DNA of 64,000 bases from Pseudoneurospora amorphoporcata (taxonomy: Eukaryota; Ascomycota; Sordariomycetes; Sordariales; Sordariaceae): positions 102,759 to 166,758 of the forward strand of contig MU859125.1 in assembly GCA_033297205.1 (NCBI GenBank). The letters are read 5' to 3'. The number at the start of each line of letters is the position of its first letter. The stretch's first letter is position 1. Below the pieces are notes generated by a model. The model made no database searches and had not been told where the DNA came from. It saw only the letters and a list, made by a program, of their open reading frames with translations. This document shows positions 55,870-64,000 of this stretch, in pieces. Both the position numbers and the translations under genes were made by a program.

Positions 55870-58538
55870 CTAGCTAGCGTGGACAGGTAAACCTCTAACT
55901 CTCAGTTTTTTTCTCCCTGCTCCTCCTCCTCCTCCTCCTCCAAACATGCTAAGCCTCATCATCTTTCTCCTCCCCGGCAGTGCCGTCGAAGCAGGCACCG
56001 TCGTCGCTATTTGCATCGGCATCGCCATTGACGTTGGCAGCGGCGTAAACCCAGCAGCGGCAGCGGCAGCAGCAGGGAAGTTCAGGTTCTCAGCCGGGCC
56101 ATTGCCAAACGCCTGATGTCTTCCACCACCAACACTTCCTCCTCCTCCTCCTTCTTCGTAGTTTCCTCCCCTGAATCCTCCCTCCTTCTCATACGATGGC
56201 AGCGCATCATGATCGCGATGACGGAAACGTTCCCATCCTATTCCCAGTCCCAGCCCCTTCGGCAAGTGCAACCCCGTCCCAGCAGATGCAGACCCAGAAC
56301 CAGACGATCCCATCGAGGTCGAACCCGACGAGCCCGAGCTCGAGTTCAAATCAACGACAAACCCCTGCACCAACCCATATCCATGATTTCCACCACCAGC
56401 ACTCCTCTCCAGCTTCAGGTTCGTCTTCTTGGCCCGTTGCCCCAACACCGCATTCGTCATGATCCCCCCGTTCCCCCCCTGTCCCACACCAGTCAAGCCA
56501 CCGCCGCCCAGTTGCATCCTAGCCTGCCCATCCAAAGCCGTCATGCCCGGTAGCGCCGAGCTCTTGAAGATCTGCATCCCCTCCATCCTAGTCTGGACGA
56601 TGATGGCTGTCAAGAAAACGGCTGATAGCAAGACTTGGACCAAAAGGAAGAAAAGCCAGGACCAGTTAATTTTCACTAGCGTGATGGAAGCGCGGTTGCT
56701 GTCGAATGGTTCGCCGGGGTTGTTGCGGTGAGGTTGGGGCGGAGTGTAGGTTATTACGAGCTGGGTTATGCAAGGGGTGAAGAGGGTCAGGAAGGTGATG
56801 AGGGTGGCTAGGAGGCCTAGGGGTCTGGGGTGGGTTGTTCCTCGTCAGCGTTGAAGTTGAAGCGGGAAGGGGACGGGATTGTGGACGTACCCTCCTTGAA
56901 AACCAAGTAACTTCCAACAGTGGTGAACTCCCCTCGAGGCTTGGTCGATGGCCTCGAAGTCGCTTGCCGGTCGAGAAACGTTCCCCCGTCTCCCGCCGGT
57001 GTAGCGAAGCCAACGGAGCTGGCCGAGCCCTTCGATGACGGGAATCATGTAGCAGGCTGTGGCGAGGGTGGTCATGAAAGAGAGGAAGACGTTCAGGTTG
57101 AGAGCGCCGGGCCAGGTGGGTGGCGGTTTGTGGTCGTAGATGCTTAGGACTAGGCCGATGACTTGATGGTTTGGAGAGTGTTAGTTCATGACTGCCTCAT
57201 CCCATGTTGCTATTCATGTCTCGGACCTGGTTGAGCGAGTATGTGGGTGATGAGATGGGAGGTGCTGACATGAGACATGAGGAGGGTAAAATACGACAAA
57301 GGAAAAGAGAACATACCAATAATACAAACCAACCCTCCCAACACCCCCAGCCCCTCTAGCCACCACCCAAGCATACTCTGCTTACTCTGCACCAACGTAT
57401 CCGTCGACTCAAAGTGGAAGTACGACAAGTGCTGCTCGCCCCTGTTCAACCCACCACCACTACCACCAGCAGCAATAGTAGTAGTAGAGATCCCCTGCCA
57501 CCCGCTGCCGCCGCCACCGCCATTCATCGGTAGCCCTCTGACTGATATCGAATCCGCCGCATCAGTCGACACCTCACTCATCACCGTCTCTCTTCTTCCC
57601 CTCCCTGTCCCTGCCCCTTTCCCCCGTTTCACGGTGTCCGTCCTTTCCACCAGCATCAGTTTCCTCATCCCGCCCTTGCCGCCCTTTTCCTTGACACTCC
57701 CAGTAGTACCTCTGCCCCGCCATGTAGACATGCCGCTTTCTTTCTCATACATATAGTCATCCTGATCAAGATCACGATGGTCATCACTACTATCATGATC
57801 ATGGTCACGATAGTCGTGATCCTCTCCAAGATGATGATGGTCCTCGGCGGTTTCCGGTAATGGCGGAAAAGGCGACTGCCCTGGATGATGATGATGGTGG
57901 TCTCGTGAGTGTGGCAGCCCATAACTAGGCTTCCATGAGCGGGAGTACTGGTTTACGTAGTTGGTGCTGTCGCGGGAGGTTGATCGACTCTTTCTTGGTT
58001 CGCCGGAGGCGATGGAGCCCGAGCGGAAGCGAGACCGGGAGGATCTTGATGACTGACGTTGGGGTTGGTGGTCGGTGGCGGTTGCTTGTTGCGGACTGCT
58101 CGTTGTCGATGTCGTCGATGTGGGGCCGTTGAAGAAGGGGTTGTTGCTGGTGCTTCTGGCTGGGCTTCTGGGCGGGATGAGTGGTGCGTCGGTATATGGC
58201 CCGGGATTCTGAAGTACCGGATGGATGTTGTTTGGGTGGTGATGATCGGCTCCGGTCCCAGTCCCAGGAAAATGCTGATCGCTGCTGGCAGGGGCCGGGT
58301 CTCCGGATGGTGGGCTTCCTCCTCCCCCGTAGAGTGCGGCGTAGACTGCCCTCCTGCCGGCGCCGCCCTCTTCATCATCCTGTTCGACTGCCGTGTATGA
58401 TGACTTTGAACTCGCGGAACTCCCCGTGTGTCGCCGCTCGTCCATCTCTTCCTCATCCTCATTGTCTATTACATGACAGCCTTGATCCTGTTCTTCGTCG
58501 TCATCGTGATTCCCGTGGAGGGATTCGTAGCGAGCCAT
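55870..58538 (-). CDS. DUF3176-family membrane protein, 815 aa, apparently without its ectodomain
   Basis: Exons are 58538-57317, 57161-56891 and 56824-55870. The introns are GTATGT...ACTAAC...TCAAG and GTACGT...GCTGAC...CCCAG, and the phases agree. Residues 1-385 are a disordered Ser/His/Asp-rich tail. The DUF3176 core follows: WWLEGLGVLGGLVCIIG (TM1), YDHKPPPTWPGALNLNVFLS (TM2), EGLGQLRWLRY, RPASDFEAIDQASRG and LGLLATLITFLTLFTPCITQ (TM3). In the family as I know it, a large non-cytosolic domain separates TM3 from the last TM. Here only about 25 residues do so before WSWLFFLLVQVLLSAVFLTA (TM4) and MQIFKSSALPGMTALDG. The C-terminus is Gly-rich. Function of the family is unknown. Confidence 0.82.
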
Positions 58539-59536
58539 TGTTTCGACAACGATATCTAGTCTTTTTCTTTCCCCGTCTGTATCCGTCTATGAGGTGACTG
58601 ATCAAGTCCCCTTCACACTTCACAGATGCTGATGAACAAGTGTAACGAACAAACAGACGAGCAGACGACGGAAAGAAAAGAATAGTGGGCACCTATACCA
58701 TGGAAAAACAATGGAACATGCAATGGAAGATATGGAACCCCCCAAACTTTGACTTGCCATGGGGTGGGGTGGAGAAAAAGGGGAAAGTGGAAACATCAAA
58801 AGCCGAGTTCAACCACAACAGGGTGTGGGATGCGTACTAAGCGCGTCATGGAGCGGATGATCGATTTAGATTGATGAGAAGGGGAAGGGGGCGCACAACG
58901 GGGAAGCAGGAAGATGAGGCCGCCGCCACCACGCGAAGCGAACGACCATCCTAATTTCCGCTCATCATTGCCAATCCGGTTAAGCGAGACACTTGACTCC
59001 ATCGTGAATATCGGATACGGCGTGTCAGCCCAACGTTTTTGTTTCTTTAACCTAACCCATTCCGTTGACATCGTGTTTGCCGTATACTCTTTTCTGTTGT
59101 GAAACAAACCACTTGGCCAATCACGGGGAAGGAGGTTTGTTATTCCTAGATGTAGGGAGACAGCGAGGTATGCGGCCGGAAGGGTTAGGGTTTAAGGCCG
59201 AGGCGGACAACCCGAATCTACCCCTTTTGAGCCTCCAGGGGTTGAGCTGCTCGGTTCCTCGGCATAATCCTGGTCAAGGAAACCCGACAAGCAGGGCGAA
59301 CAAAAGAGTGAATTCTTGTCCTCACGAATTATAGTCATCCTACATCTAGAAATCATCTGGCTGCGCGTCAACAATGTATATGTATGTCGTAAACTCATGA
59401 ATACCTTCTTCAAGGCTGCAAGTAAGCCGTTGTTATATGTGGTCCCCACCCAGACGTCGTACACTATATGTACCGAGCAAATCTCAAGATCGCCAACCGG
59501 CAACACACTAGCGGGGCCTAGGCTTGTCCTTGCCGA
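58539..59536. other. Intergenic between DUF3176 gene and msh6
   Basis: It contains the promoter of the DUF3176 gene and the 3' flank of msh6. No gene recognised. Confidence 0.4.
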
Positions 59537-62500
59537 TCAAAGAGCCTCGATAGCCCGCAAAAGAACGTCCACGCCCCTGTCGCCAACTTCTCGCTCCTTT
59601 CCAGTTTCGCTCCTCAGAAGACTGGCCACATCGCTCAGCACTCCGAGAGGAATATAGCAGCCTGTCTTTGCTCTGTCTAGGCTCTCCTTCAATCGGCTCG
59701 TATGCTCCCACTCCTTCGCAGCAACCTCGGATCTTCGGATCACCTTGTCGGGGATACCGCACATGGCTGCGCAATGCATACCGAAGGAGCCTTCTGCAAC
59801 GCCGTCTTCGAGCTTATACAGAAACGTGATTCTCTTGTTCTCCTCGTCAACCTCGATCTGCATTCTCCTGGCACGGATCTCGGGATGATTCTCGAACTCG
59901 GTAGCGAGACTATGATAGTGCGTGGCGAAGAAACCGACGCAGCCAATGTGTGAAGCGACATGGTGCAGAACTGCCTGGGCGACTGCAACACCATCGTATG
60001 ATGATGTGCCACGTCCGAGCTCGTCAAGAATGACGAGTGAACGGGGTGTGGCTTCTGACAGGATCTTCTTCGTCTCAGACAGCTCGACAAAGAATGTGGA
60101 TTGCGCGGCAAAGATGTTGTCGTTCGCGCCCAAACGGGACATGATACGGTCGACGGGTGTCAGGCGGGCGGACACGGCGGGAACGTAACAACCGATTTGG
60201 GCCATGATCACAGCAATACAAGTCTGCGTGCGGTAGATGGTTAGCAGATGAAGAGCATAAGAGGAGGCGGATGCCTCCACGGCCAAGGCGAAGCACTTAC
60301 CATTCGAAGAATCGTGGACTTGCCAGCAGCATTGGCCCCGGTAAGAAGGTTAATGTTCGCCTCTTCACCACCCAGCTTGATGTCATTTGGGATGAAGTCG
60401 TCAACGGTGTTGAGCATGCAGGGATGGCGTAGTTCGTTGAACTCGACAACTGTCCGCTCATCATCCACAAACACTGGACGGCAGCAAGGCTGACCAAGCG
60501 CAGATGATGCTTTGGCCAAACTGATGAGACAATCCAGTTGCGAAATGATGCGAATTGCCTGCAACCATGTCTCATAATCGAGGTCGAAGCGCTTGAAGAA
60601 CCTGGAGGCGACTTCTTTGACGATCTGAGAATGTGTCTCTTCGGCTTCCTGGAGCTCACGAACAAGGTCCTCGAGCTCCTTGAAATAGTACCGCTTGACC
60701 GCGGATGTTGCGGACATTTGGCGCCACTTGGGGGGAACCTTGACAGTCTTGGGAACTTCAATCTGGTAGACTTCTTTGCCAACGTCGGTGAATTTTGCGG
60801 TCTTGCACTTAAGAGCAGCCTTCTGCCTCTCAAGCAGCTCCTGCAGCTCTCCCTTGATCCGGTCCAGTTCTTCTTGGCTGCGGTCAAAGTCTTCTTCTAT
60901 CCCTTGCTCGGGAATAAGAAGCTTATCCTCGCGAGCTCTCCTCCTATCGAACGCAGTCTTCCAGTACCCTAAGGGTTCCTTGAGGTTCGGCATGGAAGCA
61001 ATGAGGCGGTCGACCAGCCCATTCCCACCACCAAAGGCCTCGAGAAGTTCCATGGTACGGTCAATCTGCTCGAACCCTTCCAACACTTTGACAAAGTCCT
61101 CGGGCTTGCAAGCACCAGCATGGATTCGGGATATTAACCGCTCCAGATCAGCCATCTTGCTCATCTGAGACAAAAATTGCTCTTGAAAGCTTCGGTCGTC
61201 GTTGAGCATATCGACCGCATCGAGTCTCTCGTTGAGCTTCTTTATGTTGCAGAGAGGATGGCAGACCCATTGCCGGAAGAGCCGCTTTCCGAATGGAGTT
61301 ATGCACCTGTTTAGCAGATGGAACAGGGTTCCCTCGGGACCGCCATTGACTGTATTGGCGAAGATTTCCAGGTTGATAAGAGACTGGCCGTCAAGAATAA
61401 GTGTGCCATTTCGGTGAATGGGGTTGTACCAGGCAAAATTGCCCTGAGAGAGCAAGTTACGCTCCAACTTTAGCATGCGCAGATACTGAGTCAGAGCACC
61501 GAAAGCGGACATCAAGAGGTCTTTGTTGCGAGCCTCTTTGAGTTTCTCAGGCCAGGCTTCATCCTGACCTTGGCCAGAGACAAAGTAACCGCTACAGTCA
61601 AGTTCGCGCCTTGCAGTGTCAGCCTCCCAAAACTCGGTTCCCGGTTTGAGATAGTTCCAGATGGTGGTAGGAGCTGTGTTGTTCTTGAGAATTCGCAGAG
61701 CCTTGGTGGACAGGTGCGATTTCTCCAAGATCAATTCTCGAGGGGAAGTCTGGGCTACAAAGGTCTCAAACTTGGTAAGGTCGACATCATCTTCAAACTC
61801 TGAGATGAAGAACTGTCCAGTAGCAGCGTCTACAAAGGCGATGCCAAATGCCGGCTTATCGTCGATGACGGACTCTTTGATGGCTGCACAATAGACGGCG
61901 TTATCGTCTTGAAGCATGCTGCCATCCACCAGGGTACCACCTGTAAGAATGCATGTGAGCTCGCGGCGGATAATCTTGTCCGCCTTCTTAGCCTTGGTGT
62001 CACGCTCGCGCATCTCTTTGCCCAGGGCAGACTCCATTTGGTCGACCCGGGCAACCTTGTACCCTTTGGCCACGAACTGATTGACCCACATGTCTAGCGA
62101 ACTTTCGGGAACGCCCACCATGCGCATGTTGACACGATCAGTGAGCTTCAGATCAAAGAGTTGATGGCCGATGGTGGCATCGTTCTCGTAGAGCTCATAG
62201 AACTTGCCCTTTTTGAAGAAGACCACTGTGTCCCATAGGTTCTTCTTGATCTCCCAGTACTGCGTCTCGAACGGCGAAAACTGCCTCCAGGCAGATGGGG
62301 GCACAAAGACGGAGCCGGGATCGTAATCCGGATGTCCTGGGCGATTCTTATTGGCATCTTGAATATCGGCAAGCCACGGATATCTCTGTTCAGGCTCTCT
62401 CGTATGTGCCTTTGGTTTTTGCTTGGTGGTCGACGGTGTTTGTGCAGAACGAGGAGGTGCAGACCGAGGTTCGGCTGGTTGGATGTTGTCCGGATCATAC

Positions 62501-63412
62501 TTCCATTTCAGGGCGGTTGAGGTTCTGGGAACATGATCCATCATCTCCTCGTCCTCGTCATCCTCGTCTTGTCGTCTCGATGTCCGAGGACCAGGAAGGG
62601 AGGACATGGCGGACTTTTTGCGTGGGGCACTCGGACGTGCTGCCGGTCGTTTTCTCTTCTTGGGCTTTGAGGCACCTTGGTCTGATTCGTCGTCGTCAAC
62701 CATAAAGTCCGCCATCTCATCATCATCATCTTCTTCCTCGTTGATGACATTCTCATCCATCTCGAAAGCATCGTCTTGGTCGTCCTCGTCCAGGACTTTG
62801 GGTCGTGATCGAGAGCGTGATGGGCGAGAGCTTTTCGGTTTCCCTGAAAAGGAGAGAAAGACATGGTCGTCGCCGTCGTCGTCTGATGACTCTGCATAGT
62901 TGACTACCGCCTTCGCCTGCAGTGATAATAGGTTAGCCGAGAAGGATGTAAGTGAGTAGCTGACGACTCGCCTTGCGCCTGATGGGACTGCTGGGCATCA
63001 TGATGGTCCTGGTGTCGTCGTCCTTGGAATAGGCAGTGCCTGGGTTTTCATGGGAGCTTGGGGGTAGAACAGCGTCACTACTAGGGACTGGGGTCTCATC
63101 AAGCCTGCTCCAGCGTCTGGGCGGCGGAATCGAGTTGGATTTTGTGGTTTCTTTCAGGCATTCTGGAGACTTTTCCTTCTGACCAGGACGAGGCGTTGTT
63201 GCTGTTGCATCCGAGGCAAGACTGGAAGCGGTGATAGTGGCATTGGCATTGGTGGCATTTGCGCTCGCATTCGTGGGAGTCTCAGACGAGACAGTCTTGG
63301 AGAAGAAGCCCAAAATGCTCGACTGTCTGCCCGTCGAGGCCAGTCCAGATCTCTTAGCGGTGGATGGTGTCCTCGCCGGAGTGCGGGCCGGAGTTGAAGT
63401 TTTGTCGCCCAT
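59537..63412 (-). CDS. msh6: DNA mismatch repair ATPase Msh6, 1247 aa
   Basis: It partners Msh2 to form MutS-alpha, which recognises base mismatches and small loops in the nucleus. Exons are 63412-62972, 62916-60301 and 60223-59537. The N-terminus has a PCNA-binding PIP box QSSILGFF (residues 30-37), then a long acidic, Lys/Ser-rich linker. The mismatch-binding motif is KFYELYE, with F386 and E388 as the Phe-x-Glu pair. Lever and clamp domains follow. The ATPase has Walker A TGANAAGKST (near residues 1006-1015), then MTCIAVIMAQIGCYVPA across the second intron, and Walker B VILDELGRGTS (D1086, E1087). Intron 1 (62971-62917) begins GCGAGT, a GC donor; only this choice joins the frames naturally. 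Intron 2 is GTAAGT...CGCAG. Confidence 0.96.
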
Positions 63413-63764
63413 TTTGCGCCAACAGCTGGCCGACCTGGCTTGTCCGTAGGAATGACGGGAAAGACTGGAGAACAAGAAGACAGAAGGAACAAGGAGAAAG
63501 GTAGGTACAGTCAGAGTTTTTACAGAATTGGACAATCTTTGAATGGGAAGGTGCCTTTGAGAGAAAAGACGCGTAAAGAGGTTCTGGGGAAAGCGCGTCC
63601 GTGTCTATCATTCACGGTACATACCCTGTCGCCCTGTCCGATCACTGAAAGATGACCCACTGCCCCGCTCAGTTTAATGTGGAGTCTTTGAAGCGATGTG
63701 GGACTCCCCGCTCCGTTAGGTCGTTTCCCCCGTCGACGTTGAGAGCAGCTTCTCTCTTTTCCTG

Positions 63765-63795
<31 letters not shown>

Positions 63796-63859
63796 TTTCA
63801 TCTCTTCGACCTTGTCCCTTCCGTTCGCCTTTGCCCAACAGAATATATGTACCTAATCA

Positions 63860-63907
<48 letters not shown>

Positions 63908-64000
63908 GCGGGACATGCACGGGTAAACACAACACCAAACTTAAAAAAATGTTTTGAGGCCCCCCGAGCAAACCAACCAACACACCCCCCCAAAAATAGT
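63413..64000. other. Upstream region of msh6
   Basis: No gene seen to the window end. It contains a (CAT)n run at about 63766-63794 and a T42 tract at 63865-63906. Confidence 0.4.
63865..63906. repeat. Poly-T tract, T42
   Basis: An uninterrupted run of about 42 T residues about 450 bp upstream of the msh6 ATG. Confidence 0.95.

Noticed and set aside
1..64000. CRISPR arrays, prokaryotic operons, rRNA genes including dispersed 5S, and intact transposons
   Set aside because: None seen on reading both strands. The sequence is eukaryotic nuclear DNA, and the repeats found are microsatellites, homopolymers, the tRNA-like tandem units and small inverted repeats.

Overview
The window is nuclear DNA of a filamentous ascomycete, most likely a Sordariales fungus close to Neurospora or Sordaria. 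The evidence is short introns (about 45-270 nt) with CTRAY-type branch sites, an initiator tRNA of the Neurospora type, fungus-restricted protein families (HET domain, DUF3176, siderophore transporter, Zn2Cys6 regulators), GGTAGGTA microsatellites and very long poly-T/poly-A tracts. Genes are monocistronic, lie on both strands, and are separated by 1-4 kb of non-coding DNA. Exon boundaries were placed by eye from reading frame and splice signals.

Left part (1-14 kb): an aromatic-ring FAD monooxygenase (190-2131, -), an unrecognised multi-exon candidate (4499-5542, +), a 70-aa Cys-rich protein (6165-6377, +), initiator tRNA-Met (6964-7035, -), a candidate gene with an in-frame TAG (8066-8446, +), three diverged tandem repeats of about 420 bp carrying tRNA-like modules (8490-9715), and a long gene-poor stretch with a 28-bp hairpin (11338-11423).

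Centre (14-42 kb): the splicing factor Prp24 (14213-17596, +), a HET-domain gene with an apparent frameshift (18729-21350, -), a secreted NTF2-like protein (22808-23632, -), a coiled-coil protein (25656-28602, -), a stand-alone Zn2Cys6 domain hidden across an intron (31424-31796, -), and a full-length Zn2Cys6 regulator (32070-35333, -). The regulator is divergent from two L-rhamnose-catabolism enzymes, L-rhamnonate dehydratase (37351-38852, +) and an L-rhamnose-1-dehydrogenase-like SDR (39692-40552, +). A 227-aa unknown follows (40727-41481, -). The dehydratase and SDR fit the non-phosphorylative route L-rhamnose to rhamnonolactone to rhamnonate to 2-keto-3-deoxy-rhamnonate; the lactonase and aldolase are not in the window.

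Right part (42-64 kb): intron-containing tRNA-Pro(CGG) (42726-42823, +), a kelch/beta-propeller protein (45461-46885, -), a siderophore-iron transporter (47904-49765, -) with SRE-type GATA sites upstream, a C2H2 zinc-finger gene broken by two in-frame stops (53863-55545, +), a DUF3176 membrane protein apparently lacking its ectodomain (55870-58538, -), and the mismatch-repair gene msh6 (59537-63412, -), whose first intron appears to be of GC-AG type.

Most interesting points: the putative L-rhamnose cluster with its regulator, the orphan Zn2Cys6 domain, the SRE-site clusters, the two-stop zinc-finger gene with Cys-depleted fingers, the tRNA-like tandem repeats and the 28-bp hairpin. I did not find an unambiguous new multi-gene system.
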